Source of the DNA: Haliclystus octoradiatus
Taxonomy: Eukaryota; Cnidaria; Staurozoa; Stauromedusae; Haliclystidae
DNA length: 64,000 nucleotides
Assembly (NCBI GenBank): GCA_916610825.1
Contig: OU744451.1
Span: 14,867,905 to 14,931,904 of the forward strand
Reading direction: 5' to 3'
Of this stretch, positions 22,501 to 32,679 are shown one piece after another. Within the stretch, counting starts at the first letter, position 1; each line of letters starts with the position of its first letter. Under the pieces are notes generated by a model. The model did no database searches. It worked only from the letters and a program-made list of their open reading frames with translations, and was not told where the DNA came from. A program made the position numbers and the translations under genes.

Positions 22501-23344
22501 TTTGACGATTTGCTGTTCTATATGACTGTTTGTCGTGATGTGGTTTGTGCTGCTGATAATGTGCAGTTTCTTTTTGTGTAGATTGACATACGCTTGAAAA
22601 GTGACCTAATTTCTGGCAATTGAAACAAGTAGCGTTACGAGCGGGGCAAATTCTGCGCTCAGGAATATGGTTTGTGCCGCAGTATCTACATTGGTGTTCT
22701 TTTTTGCTTGATTGGTGCTGTAGATTTTCCTTCTTACTGTTTCTACTTTCTGATCGGACATAGTCTATATTGCTGGTTGGTGTGCTGGTAGTTTTTTCAA
22801 ACTCTGTCATGTGTTCTTTGGACGCCTCGTATATCCGTCCCAGCTCAAGAGCATCATCTAATGTGAATGAGAGTGGTTTGTTTAGCAGCTTTGATTGTAC
22901 CTTAGGATATTTGATGCCGAGAATGAATTGCTCTAAAAGCCTGGAATTCAGCATATCCTGTGATTCAAATTTGCATTTTTGTGCTTTAAGGCGTATTTTT
23001 GATATGAATTCATCAATTGAATCATTGGCTTCTTGTTTTACAGATGATAATTGGAATCTTGCCAATCTTGGATTCGCTTTTGGCTCAAAAAATGCTTGAA
23101 ACGCAACCAGTACCTCTTTTGGGTCACCTTTTTTTGTTTCTTCCAATGGGAGAGTTTCAAAAATTTCTATTCCTCTAGCACCCATCCACAGTTGGATATA
23201 GTTCACTTGCTGGGTTTTTGTGATTTTGTGCAAAGGACCATTTAGAACAAGGTTGACATACCTTTGAAATCTTTTAAATTCTCCTGGGAGGTCATCATTC
23301 TGCCAGTCAAATTTTGGTGTTTCGATGCCAGTTAATGTCTCCAT
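19586..23344 (-). CDS. Ty3/Gypsy Gag-Pol polyprotein (1252 aa)
   Basis: Domains in order: Gag capsid-like region (about residues 1-190); zinc knuckles around 218-254 (CRYCGTNHIPERRIC and CFNCQKLGHFSSVC); aspartic protease with VDTGADGNVLP near 340; reverse transcriptase with FSKLDAKAGYWSI and IADDITVYG; RNase H with EVDASSKALGAV and YSDHKPL; integrase with an HQGE...CPECS zinc region. The integrase core has Asp in ISSDLFEY, Asp in YSDNGSQY and Glu in GIAERTV. Together these would copy the element RNA and insert the DNA. The frame ends at 19586 and the C-terminal integrase tail lies in another frame (19290-19562), pointing to a small indel near 19640-19690. The start ATG is about 80 bases inside the 5' LTR. 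Otherwise intact. Confidence 0.93.
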   Translation of the reverse strand: METLTGIETPKFDWQNDDLPGEFKRFQRYVNLVLNGPLHKITKTQQVNYIQLWMGARGIEIFETLPLEETKKGDPKEVLVAFQAFFEPKANPRLARFQLSSVKQEANDSIDEFISKIRLKAQKCKFESQDMLNSRLLEQFILGIKYPKVQSKLLNKPLSFTLDDALELGRIYEASKEHMTEFEKTTSTPTSNIDYVRSESRNSKKENLQHQSSKKEHQCRYCGTNHIPERRICPARNATCFNCQKLGHFSSVCQSTQKETAHYQQHKPHHDKQSYRTANRQRRHNQQDTHEIGIENNFTTLEFDYLSINAISSCHTDTAMTNISIKLDQMAGIHKMKVKVDTGADGNVLPMRSYRMMNQNTTQPESKLQPSRDVKITAYNGAILTHLGTTNISCFHPKSNEEINLMFHVVDTPGPIILGLHDSQRLNLVELHCSISTTNNADIAKKNIQKNAIQNTDDLQKEYPDRFEGLGCFNNEAHIEVDTNITPVVHHPRKCPIHIRDELLKQLDDMVSQKVITAVEEASDWVSSLAYARKSNGKLRICLDPKDLNRAIKRQHHRNLTTEELTHELSGSKVFSKLDAKAGYWSIKLDHSSSLLTTFNSPFGRYRFLRLPFGLKLSQDIFQREMDRILSGLRGVINIADDITVYGKTEEEHDENLRKLMKRAREEGIVFNISKCCIKVPEVTFFGNIYSANGVRPDPSKIECIQQAPSPKNFHDLQRFLGMCTYLNNFIPNFSDNTATLRSLLKADTSFTWMPEHTVAFERLKEQIGHATSLAYFNPCKPTIVEVDASSKALGAVLLQLDDTSNSLKPVHFASRSLNECEQRYANIEREMLAVVYGCERFRTYVYGQPFTIYSDHKPLEMIALKHLHLAPARLQRMLLRMADYDCKIIYKPGKEMYISDFLSRNSTYAVDPSNADPISVENDISLHLVAFSPTRMNELENATEEDLLFKQLKEVVLKGWPTLRRHLPTELRMFWSDRDRLTLDGKLILRGQQIIIPNSLRKLYLENLHKAHQGETKMNLRASVTIYWPGITKDIHSIAASCPECSRFRNSPKPHTPLQHETPTRPWQDISSDLFEYIGHHYLIVTDHYSKYPFLEPLRKDTSSKEVLNLFQRLVNEHGYPDHIYSDNGSQYKSKRFQAFIKASRIKHTTSSPRFPRSNGIAERTVQTIKSMVKKYRNDWDKIQQGLQALRATPITNTLQSPAELLLNRRISTHLPVTMTEPPNDMAIQQSSISRPINKPSRENHKEQDQS

Positions 23345-23425
23345 TATTTAAATTAATTTTATGTAGTTTTCATAGAAAATCGGAATCCAGATGTTTGTCG
23401 GTATAAAATCCTACTTCTGAAACCA

Positions 23426-23594
23426 TGTAATAATGTTTAGTTCAAGTGATGACTAGGATTGAATAGGATTGATAAGTATATATTTAGGATAATAATATCA
23501 GCATCAAATATATGCTGTCAGCCATTATGTCTTTTTGTCTACCCGGGGAGGCTAGCCTCATATGATAGTATTAAGGCAATACAATGATATGACA
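23426..23594 (-). repeat. Gypsy 5' LTR (right, 169 bp)
   Basis: Same length as the left LTR, with one visible difference (ATATATGCTG against ATATGTGCTG). Being the 5' LTR of a minus-strand element, it should hold the promoter. The primer-binding site abuts it at 23425. Confidence 0.9.
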
Positions 23595-23800
23595 ATAGCG
23601 TAGACCATAACATTGTTACATTAGATGGTCATGATACCTTCCATGGCATGGGAATGATTGCTACTGTCATTCCAGCTGTATAGTCAAACCTTTTTGTACC
23701 ACATCTTTTTATACCAAACAAAGATATTATTGACATTGTCATACGATAGTTACGACAGTCTAGAAGTGACCTAAAGAGACAGGATGCCTTTAAAATATAA
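23595..23800 (+). pseudogene. 3' part of the uncharacterised repeat-associated protein
   Basis: Right after the Gypsy 5' LTR and duplicated target the frame resumes as VDHNIVTLDGHDTFHGMGMI, followed by ATVIPAV and a stop. A further block (about 23750-23800) reads SRSDLKRQDAFKI. It continues the relic that stops at 19049. The family has a VDHNxxTLDGxxTFHGMG motif that I recognise only as conserved, without a known function. Confidence 0.62.
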
Positions 23801-24004
23801 ATTCATTACTAATAGCATCAGTGCAGTCCTGAATACAATGTTTTAATATGGCAAGGTATTCTCTGGCAAGGTATTCTATGGTGCACAAACAATGAAAAAT
23901 CACAACACCTGATGAATCAATAACTGTTCACTGTATCTGTATTTGAATACATTGGTATTTGAATCTGTTGGAATCAAAGCAAAATAAAATAGTTTATACA
24001 GGCT

Positions 24005-25230
24005 ATTCACTATCACTATCAGACTCAGAATATAATAATGCCTCATCACTGCCAATAACTATAGCAGCAAGGAAATTTGTGAGATGGGGACAGATAACCC
24101 AAACTTGATTTAGTGTAGCAGCCATACTGAATGGAAAAACATATTTTATGATACGAAATATCATTATTAGTCGTATCGCCTCTCCACGTGAATACGGAAA
24201 GACGCAAATTGTCCTGTTTCACCTTCTTTGGCATCAGTCAAAGAAGATGAATCACCTAGAAAAGGTGGAATATTCAGCCTAACTCCATGAGGAAGATCGT
24301 CTATAATCGTAAATAACTTATCAGCCATCACAGAGTCACCGAACTCTAATAAGGGATATATCCCACATGCTTGAGTAAGGGCTTTGTCACTAGTTTCACC
24401 AGCAAATAAATCAGAGAAAAATGTTACATATCAAGAGGGTGAAATACCAATCAGTCCCTTTGCAGTATGATAATGTTTGTAACTCGAATAAGTTGTACTC
24501 TGAGTGCCCAGAGAACTGTGGCATCAAAAATTACTCTAGTGCTGGGGTATATATTTGAAAAACATTTAGGCATGATTTCATCTATCATGAGAGTGGTGAC
24601 CAAATTGGATATTGATGGAATCTCTGATGCAGAAAGTCAAACCAAGTCCTGGACAGATAACCAGCACTATTCCCAACCCTATGGCCCAAATCTTTCTCCA
24701 ATAACCCATATCTTAATCTAGCAAGAACAATACAAAATTCCATTTCTGGGCTGAGTTTGCGTTTATGTCCTCGTTTCCTCCTCTCCTCTGATAATTTAGC
24801 AGCATTAGCCTGTGAAAACTAATAATTTAATTTATCCACGCTACTGCCAAGAGAGTCACACAGTAATTTAAATATTACATAGTATGGCAGGCCAGTCAAA
24901 AATTTGAATATTTTCTGATTGTCTTATGGAAAGAAAATTTAGATGTGGCTGCATGAGATTCTAAAGAGGTAATCTTATCTTTTCTACCATTTGTAAAATG
25001 TGCAGAGCAAACACGGTGGTTAGCGTTAAGCACAAATCTTTCCGACTGATAAGAATAGTCCATTTCTTTCGTAATGCTATCTTTTCAGGTCTTCTGCTAT
25101 AAGGGAAACGGTAACAAGAGAACTGTGTATCACGCTTGCTGTTATTGTAGCAACAAGGGGCGCAGCATGTATGTCCAATATTCGCCAATAGTCTTCTTCT
25201 TTTCAGTGGCGACGAAATCATCAACACAAC
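24005..25230 (-). pseudogene. THAP-domain DDE_Tnp_4 transposase relic
   Basis: Reading down the minus strand: a THAP zinc finger with CCAPCCYNNSKRD and RRPEKIALRKKWT then LHILQMVEK (about 25167-24961). Next is a decayed helix-turn-helix region with RYGLLEKDLGHR-like and SRTWFDFLHQRF-like pieces (about 24740-24640). The DDE core end follows, with GDSVMADKLFTIIDDLPHGV, RLNIPPFLGDSS and FASFRIHVERRY (about 24352-24180). The terminal part is MAATLNQVWVICPHLTNFLA then SDEALLYSESDSDS (24130-24010). THAP plus DDE_Tnp_4 defines a class of cut-and-paste transposases related to the IS5/PIF/ISL2EU groups. Many stops and frame changes show it is dead. It is convergent with the repeat-protein relic to its left. 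Confidence 0.75.
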
Positions 25231-25836
25231 TTGAACTAGAAGCAATATCAGAATCAACAGAGTTTTCAGGCTCTATTGCTTCAATCTCGCTTCTTTCGAG
25301 ATATTCGGCATCTCAAGTCGGCACTTTCATTTTCAATGCCTGCTTGGCAGTCATGAAATTCGTGATCAACCTGACGGAACATTTTGCTACCGGTCTTTTG
25401 TATTTGAAGACTTTATTTTGTAAAGCATTTGTTAGTATTATAATGTGCTGTTGTATTGTATCCGTAATTGCTGTCTTCATAGAATTCTGTCTTCCATCAT
25501 AATGTGTGTAGCTCTAGCATGTTAAAATACCCAAATAACAATAGATTAATCATTATGAAAATTAGATTTTTTCCTATATAAACAAGTCAAACTGTTCAAC
25601 GATCTCTTTCTCAATTGCTTGAAAAATGATATAAGATTATATCGAAGCTGTCGCAAATACCTGTGTTTTGATTTAACGCTATTATACATGATGAAATATA
25701 ATCAAAGTATTACTTTTTCTATCAATAAAATACTCCTTTTTTTTTTTTTAAAGTAATAATTATATTTGCTATTTAGTAATCATAAAGGTTTATCACCTGA
25801 GGTCCAGTACTGGACCTACACTAATTGCTGGTGGAG
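25231..25836. other. Intergenic, nothing recognised
   Basis: No conserved frame. The plus-strand frame at 25074-25502 is partly the shadow of the THAP relic. An (A/T)-run lies at 25735-25755. Confidence 0.4.
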
Positions 25837-26455
25837 CACATGGATTTCGATCTCAAGGTGCATAACAAAACACTTATCTATAGTGATATTTTTTTATCAA
25901 TAGCGACCCATTTGGATTATATTTGTGTCTCATTCTTTTTCCGCCATCAGGAATCTATGACGCGCAAAGGTGGACAAAAGGAGTCGACAATTACTTAATA
26001 GTTGAGAAATAAAATCACATGGTGAGAAAATAACGAAAGGGGTTGAGAATTTATTTCGTGGTCGAGAATAGAAAATCGCATTGTGAGAAAATAATACAAG
26101 AGGTCGAGAATATAATTTATTTTGAAAATGATTAATATTTTCATAGTTGTTTGATATAATAGAGATAATTTAATATTAGAAAAAGTAGAGAGAATTTCAT
26201 ATTTTGACAGTTGAAAAATTATTATTTTGATAGTTGAGAAATTATCATTTTGATATTCGTCGAGAGTTTAACATTTTGATAATCGAGGTAATGTATTATA
26301 AAATTGAGAATAGAGTTCTGAATATAATCGATTCATGGAAAATACAAATAACTTACCTACCTAGCAATTTTTTTAACTGTAAATACTAGATGATAGATCA
26401 ATTCCAGCACGATCCAGCAAATTGCAAAAGAGAGTCTCTTTGTGTTAAGTACACT
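25837..26455 (+). repeat. Dispersed repeat, intact reference copy
   Basis: It begins near CATGGATTTCGATCTCAAGG and is rich in TCGAGAAT/TTGAGAAAT motifs. It ends near TAGATGATAGATCAATT and the sequence after it. A second copy is at 34713-36970, interrupted by two transposons. No coding potential; class unknown. Confidence 0.75.
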
Positions 26456-26635
26456 CATTTATAGGGAAGCCGAATACAATTTTTCCCGTAAATCAGACAT
26501 GCCCGCGCGCCTATTCGGAATTCTTTGTCAGTTTCATATTACGCAGGATAATCCTATTGAATTTATTTTGTTTATCCCACTTTAGAACAATGATCTTTTT
26601 AAACTCCGAAGAAGTTATTTTAAAAAAGCGACGAA

Positions 26636-26803
26636 GCCTTTGTGACTGATGTCTTGCAACAACAATAAAGCCTTACTCAAGGATGACCATTGTTTTCTTT
26701 GTTACATTTCTTATTTGCGGCAAATAACAAATGTAACAAAGAAAACAATGGTCATCCTTGAATAAGACTTTATTGTTGTTGCAAGACATCAGTCACAAAG
26801 GCC
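26636..26803. mobile_element. 168-bp palindromic MITE-like hairpin
   Basis: The left arm begins GCCTTTGTGACTGATGTCTT and the right arm ends with its complement (AAGACATCAGTCACAAAGGC). The arms are nearly perfect over about 75 bp with a short loop around 26705-26730. No convincing target duplication. Confidence 0.75.
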
Positions 26804-28023
26804 CATAAGGTCTACAAAAGCCAACCGATTTAAATTGCCAGTAGTATAACTTTCAGTAGCGGTTTAGCTAAAACTTCCAACGGATTACAAGAAGAAATGT
26901 TTATCAAGCCTACTTTGGGGCTCTATGACATTGTTAGCAAAATTGTAGCATAAAATATTTGCGTTGTTTTGTATGCTAATGCTCTACAATCATTGTGACA
27001 AGCGAGTTTTTGCCATAATCACGGAAATGATGATTTATGAAGTTCTGCTGTTGTTTATCAGTTGACACCGCCACACTCTATTTTTCCTAATTTTGTTACC
27101 TCCATTCCACAATTTTTGGTTACACCTCCGTTGTTAAAAGGAGATTCAAGAGTATAATCAACTGCATTCGTATTCACATTTCGAACAGTTTATACTCTAT
27201 ACCATATTTGCAGGTTGAAGGTGAGTATTCACGATATTTTTGTTGAAATTAATGTGTTTATAAATTGAAATTAAAAAATAATATTGCAAATAGTTTCAGT
27301 AGGCTAGCGATGCTATTGAAACAAGGGAAGGAATTTCTGCTCATTCATGTATAGGACAAGCAATAAATGATTAACGAAATTGTTCTATCATTTATGTAGA
27401 CTAGGCCTACGACATTGAGCAAAACAATTTTTGTTGATCTCATGCTGTTTTATTTTTCTCCAAAGATTTGACGTTAGTCACGCTAATCGACGTTAGATTC
27501 TCAGATATGATGGTATAACTATAAATATCGTTTTGCTCTATCTTTGTTTGAATTAATACGTATTTGGTATCCATACGGATTTCACTTCTAAACTGCAACC
27601 CAGTTAGTATCACTACTTTCCATCTCACCATCCGCCTAATATGATACATATCTTCATATCATGTAAATGTTATCGAGTAAAATCTCATTATTCTTACATT
27701 AACTTTCAGTGAAATCGCCAATCTGAAAGTACCCGAGGCCAGGGTTAACTGAACTTAACTCCAAGCACTACATGGACGGGGAATTTTCGCCGTGGGGTAG
27801 TGCCACTTTAGAAAAAGTGAAGCACCCAAAGTTTCAAAAATTCACATGAAAGTTGCCCAAAACGTTCCAAAAACTTGAAAATGCTTTCCAAAAAGATTAA
27901 AAAAATCTACTAATTGCTTCAAATCCAAAGCGTTCCGAAATCTGAAATTTTCAACCCGAAAAGTAATTTTCTCTGTTGGTATAGGGGTCCGAAAGAAGTG
28001 GTTCTTCCCGGTATCGTCATATG
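26804..28023. other. Intergenic with a dispersed repeat copy (about 27820-28023)
   Basis: No gene recognised; the minus-strand frame at 27440-27649 has no motif. The right part resembles 9835-10080. The BEL element inserted at its right end. Confidence 0.45.
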
Positions 28024-28028
28024 AGGAT

Positions 28029-28315
28029 TGGACAGAAGGGATATCGGATTGTAATCTGAATATTATTGTGATTATTTTAAGATCGTGATTTTACACACAA
28101 GCGTGACTTTTGACATTAAAGCCCTGATATAAAATGTAATGACGCAATTTTAGATTTAGAGTGTGTTAGAAGGTGACGATAAAAAGTAGTGAACATTTAG
28201 TGTTATGGTCGATTTTAGACCCATTCTTATTGTTTAGATTTAATTAGTATCGGATTATATGGAATAGAAATAAAATGGTGTTTTTTATCGACTTATCGGC
28301 GAAGTCTTCGCAACA
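28029..28315 (+). repeat. BEL/Pao element 1, 5' LTR (287 bp)
   Basis: It starts TGGACAGAAGGGATATCGG and ends CTTCGCAACA. The other LTR is 32389-32674. I count about ten differences. Directly after it TTTGGTAGCAGAGGGTGG (28316-28333) looks like the primer-binding site. Confidence 0.92.
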
Positions 28316-28367
28316 TTTGGTAGCAGAGGGTGGTTTTTAATCGTATTTAGCTTTATCGTATATCGTA

Positions 28368-29815
28368 ATGGGTGGCTCGAAAAAGGCTACGCCTAAGAAA
28401 ACTAGAAAAAAAGATAAAGAAGCATCAGAACAATCGTCATCGTCTGATGGTACATTGCAAATAGTTCAACTTAGACGAATTAAAGTTGAAGCAAAGTCAA
28501 AATATGCAAAAGACAAATTACCGTTGTTGGATGGTATAGCGGAGGAGATGTCGAAAGAAGAAGTAATTAGTCGAAAGAATAAATTAATCGAAGCGGAAGA
28601 ACGCTTGAACATTGCTTTGTCGGAATTGATAGAGTTTAATACGATCGAAGGGAAGTTAGAAGAAGTAGATCATTTACTTTTAGAACTGGAGAAATTAGAA
28701 GAAGATCTTAGCGAAGCTGCAACAAAAGCAAGAGAATATTTATTGCATCCAAATCATAATCAAAATAGAGTTGAAAGACAGGCGACCATCGAAGTGTCAC
28801 CAAGTCCGTCAGGAAGAACTGCTGCGTCAGGTACAGAACAAATTGGTCATGATTTATGGAAACAATTGTCGAGAATATCGATACCGACATTCGCAGGAGA
28901 GAAAAAGTATTACCAATCGTGGAAATCAGCGTTTATGACATACGTTGATAATGCTCCGGCTACACCGGAATATAATTATTACAGTTATGTGGAAGCTTGC
29001 GCGGAGAGGCGTTCAATGCAGTTGCGGGTTTAGGACAATCAGTCGCTGCTTACGAAGCGGCAAAAGATCGTTTAGAGAGGAAATTTTCCGGTGATCGTAG
29101 GCAAATTGCAATTTACATGGAAGACATTGATCTATTTAAACCGATTCGTGTCAGGATGTAAAAAGATGTAGAAAAATTAGCTGATTTATAAGATGTTTTG
29201 GCAATCAATTTGACAGATTCTGGCAGGGAGGATGAGCTAGATGATGGCTCCCTTTACATAAAAATACAAAAGAAGTTAAATGAAAGTATGCTCACAGATT
29301 ATCGACGATGGATCTATGAAAATAATAAACAAGAAAGTGTTAATACACTACGGAAATGGATTACACGAGAAGCGGAGTTTCAAACGATGCCGTCAGAAAC
29401 AATTAAAGGTTTGAATTCAGGATTTACAAGAGACAATCAACAACAAAGAACCATGTTCGGGTCAAAAGATAAACAGAAAACGTATAATAACACATGCGTA
29501 GTATGCAGTGAAAACCATCCAATTTGGAAATGTGACGCTTTTCGCGAAATGAGCCTAGAACGACGTTGGGATGCAGCGAAAGAAAATAAATTGTGCTTTC
29601 GATGCTTAGGCGGTAACCACAGAGGAACAGACTGTCCAAGATCACGTGTATGTGATATCAATAATTGTAAAGCCGTTCACAACAGGTTGCTACATAATGA
29701 AAGACCTAGAACAGTAGAAGCTGGCTCAGTTGCCATGGAAACTACAGCAGAAACACAGAATACTGACGGTCAACCATCGACAAATCGCGCGAATGCAATA
29801 ATACAACAAAAAGGG
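28368..29815 (+). pseudogene. BEL/Pao element 1 Gag remnant
   Basis: The first frame (28368-29033) encodes a basic, Lys-rich start and coiled-coil-like helices (about residues 55-115). It then has WKQLSRISIPTFAGEKKYYQ followed by SWKSAFMTYVD, the typical BEL Gag block PxFxGdxxxWxxFxxxF. A frame change near 29000 is followed by two in-frame stops (near 29158 and 29188). The frame 29198-29830 then contains CVVCSENHPIWKC and CFRCLGGNHRGTDCPRSRVC zinc-knuckle motifs and a His-rich HNRLLH. The ATG at 28368 is 52 bases after the LTR. The protein would coat the RNA genome. Decayed but well recognisable. Confidence 0.85.
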
Positions 29816-32130
29816 CAAATTGAAACCTGAAAGATTCTCATCATGGTGTCACTTGAAACGGATAACAGCATGGGTGAGAAGGTTTACAAGAAATAGTCAA
29901 GTGAGAAGAGAAGACCGGCACAGTGGTGAGCTGACTGTCAATGAGGTGTCAGACGCCGAGAGATTTTTAATAGAAACATGTCAACAGAAGTATTTCACAG
30001 AAGAACGTAAACAACTGGCTAGATCACACGCTATTACAAAAAAGAGCGAATTATCACCATATAATCCAGTTATTGATTGCGATAATATTATCAGATCTAA
30101 TACACGTATCGAGAATGCTGATTGTTTATCGTACGATGTAAAGTATCCGATTCTACTACCGAACTGTGCATGGCTTTCTAAATTAATTGTTCGTGATATT
30201 CACGAGAAGCATGGACATGCTAGAGGTACAAATCATGTTTTGGCAGATTTATTACAATTTTATTGGGTATTACAAGCACGAGAGCTGATTAGAAAGGTTG
30301 AAAATGATTGTTGGCATTGTAAAATGAAAAAGTCGACAGCAGCAAGTCAGATTATGGCACCACTACCTGCACACCGTGTAAATTTACCGTTACGTGCTTT
30401 TGAAAAAACATCAGTCGATTATGGAGGACCTTTCTAACAATCCAAGGTCGTGGTAAGATTCGAGCAAAAAGATATTTATGTTTATTCACTTGTGTCGCTA
30501 CTCGAGTTATCCATTTGGAAATGACGTATAGCCTTAATTCGGATGCCTTTCTCAATGCTTTTTACCGTATGACTTCTCGTTGTGGTTTACCAAGTGATAT
30601 GTACTCTGATAATGGTACTAACTTTGTTGGTGGTGATAATGAATTAAAAGAATTAGTTAAATTATTAGACAAAGAAAAGATTACAAAGGATGGAGCAAAT
30701 AAAGGTATTAAATGACACTTTAATCCAGCACTCGGACCCCATTTTGATGGCTTATGTTCACGAAAGCTTAATTAAATCAGCTAAACGTGGCAGTTATGCG
30801 GTTTTAAAGAATGCCGATGTAAGAGACGAGGAATTGATGACGGCTTTTGTTGGTATTGAAGGTTTAATAAATTCACGGCCTTTAACATATATTAGTGCAA
30901 ATGCAAAAGATGATACGCCGTTGACGCCTAATCATTTTTTAATCGGTACAATGGGAGGAGAATTTGCACCAACATCAGTTGACAACAACAATTTTAATTT
31001 AAAGGGGCATTATTGACCGGCGATAATTGTTTTGAAAAAAATACATCTTTTTCAAAACCTCATTTTCAAACACCCGTTGTGACATCATCAAATCGATTTT
31101 GAATATTCATAGCGATGAAATCTGGTAACTGGAATATATCACGAGGAGTGTTTCGATGGCAGAAAAACTACAAAGAAGTGTTTTGTGATTTGCTAAGAAC
31201 GTTTACAGAAGATGTAATATGGAATAAAGCACTTTGTTGAAAGAAAGCATAATGTAGATAATTGTGCACATTTGATAATGTTTTTCTGTTTACAAATCTA
31301 TAAATGCGATATTTCTTGCAAAGAAGAAACATTTCGAATCTAGCTTCATTTTGACAACATCAAATCAACGGATTATATTTCTGTATTTCATTTACACTGA
31401 CATTCTGAACCTCGATCGAAACAAAATAACATCATATGTGATTTCTGGGTGTTTAGATATTATGGTTTGTTACAAATTGATTCAAATTGAATTTAATTAC
31501 TGACCGTTGGTTTGTTTGCGTTTCGAACCGCAATGTTTTTGGAAAGAAATATTCTGATATAATTTCAGACTTGTTCGCTTGGAATGATTATCTTGAGGAC
31601 ATATACATATGTTGTATTTGAAATCCTGATTGTCATCATCTTTATATTCAACTCATATTGCTTTGCTTGTGTATTTCAAAGTAAAAATGTTAAAATATTG
31701 GAAGTTGCGTTTCAGAAATCACGTCTCAAATATCATCAACTCACTGAAATAGCATGACGTAATAAAAAAGCTACGAGATCAGATTTCCAAAAATTCCATA
31801 CAAAGGCTGCCGGTCTTGTTTCACCCTTTAAGAAATCGTTGGCGTAGAGTGCAAGAGTTAGTGAGGCATTATTGGCGTCGATGGATGCGTGAATGGTTAC
31901 CATCGTTAGGAAAAAGAGCAAAATGGCGAAATGAAAAAAATTGATTTAAAAGTTGGTAATAATGTTATTATCGTTGATGCAAGCTCGGCACGTGGTACAT
32001 GGTCAATGGGACTCGTGGCAGAATTTTACCCAGGAAAGGACGGACATGTGAGAGTAGCCAAAGTATTAATATAGAATAAAGAATATATTCGTTCAATTAC
32101 AAAATTATGTCCGTTGGATTTAGTTATGTG
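29816..32130 (+). pseudogene. BEL/Pao element 1 integrase remnant, interrupted
   Basis: Coding switches abruptly from the Gag zinc region to the stretch before integrase (KPERFSSWCHLKRITAWVRR), so protease, RT and RNase H are absent. The H2C2-like zinc region shows HEKHGHARGTNHVLADLL and CWHCKMKK. The core has SVDYGGPF (first Asp, near 30417) and MYSDNGTNFVGG (second Asp, near 30600). The expected WER Glu region (about 30720-30760) is garbled. LINSRPLTYIS and TPNHFLIG follow. The C-terminal part resumes at 31832 after a transposon insert ([15 protein letters not shown]), ending with GKDGHVRVAKVLI. Several stops. Confidence 0.85.
31003..31827. mobile_element. 825-bp non-autonomous piggyBac-like element
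   Basis: TTAA flanks both ends (30999-31002 and 31828-31831), the target site of the piggyBac superfamily. The ends are AGGGGCATTATTGACCGGC on the left and, reverse-complemented, AGGGTGAAACAAGACCGGC on the right. Ignoring the insert and one TTAA restores a continuous integrase frame (NNNFNL then RNRWRR). No transposase inside. Related to 36033-36748. Confidence 0.85.
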
Positions 32131-32388
32131 AAGTTGTTATTATCAATTGTTATGTTACTATGTTAGCAATCATGTCGTGGAAACGATATAAAAGAACATA
32201 GTTTTATCAAGTTACGATTATTAATAGTTTGATTAAAAGTTACAGTTATTAAACAATATTTAAATGAATATTCAGTTGTTAGTTTATTCGGTTATCGAAA
32301 TCTTATCGTTGGTTTTTAATTTTATCACTTTAAATTTTTACTGGTAATTTAGCTACGCAAAAGCACTGCTTCTGTGTGGTCGGGAGTA

Positions 32389-32674
32389 TGGACAGAAGGG
32401 ATATCGGATTGTAATCTGAAGATTATTGTGATTATTTTAAGATCGTGATTTTACACACAAGCGTGACTTTTGACATTAAAGCCGTGATATAAAATGTAAT
32501 GACGGAATTTTAGATTTAGAGTGTGTTAGAAGGTGATGATAAAAAGTAGTGAAAATTTAGTATTATGGTCGATTTTAGACCCATTCTTATTGTTTAAATT
32601 TAATTATTATCGGATTAAATGGAATAGAAATAAAATGGTGTTTTTATCGACTTATCGGCGAAGTCTTCGCAACA
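32389..32674 (+). repeat. BEL/Pao element 1, 3' LTR (286 bp)
   Basis: Matches 28029-28315. The purine-rich GGTCGGGAGTA just upstream (32378-32388) may be the polypurine tract. Target duplicate AGGAT follows at 32675. Confidence 0.92.
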
Positions 32675-32679
32675 AGGAT

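Larger units (their letters stand above)
19050..23594 (-). mobile_element. Young, nearly intact Ty3/Gypsy retrotransposon (4.5 kb)
   Basis: It has two 169-bp LTRs, a primer-binding site starting TGGTTTCAGAAG directly inside the 5' LTR (23425 downward), a gag-pol frame, and a polypurine tract by the 3' LTR. Flanks are ATAAC (19045-19049) and ATAGC (23595-23599), a 5-bp target duplication with one later change. The reading frame of the interrupted ORF confirms this, as it becomes continuous (YVADN to VDHNI) once the element and one duplicate are ignored. Near-identical LTRs suggest recent insertion. Confidence 0.92.
28029..32674 (+). mobile_element. BEL/Pao retrotransposon 1, internally deleted
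   Basis: It is bounded by LTRs and a perfect 5-bp target duplication AGGAT (28024-28028 and 32675-32679). Inside are Gag and integrase remnants, but protease, RT and RNase H are missing. A piggyBac-like element interrupts the integrase. Several stops and shifts are present. It cannot move by itself; LTRs, primer-binding site and Gag-region signals would still allow it to be mobilised in trans while they were intact. Confidence 0.9.
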
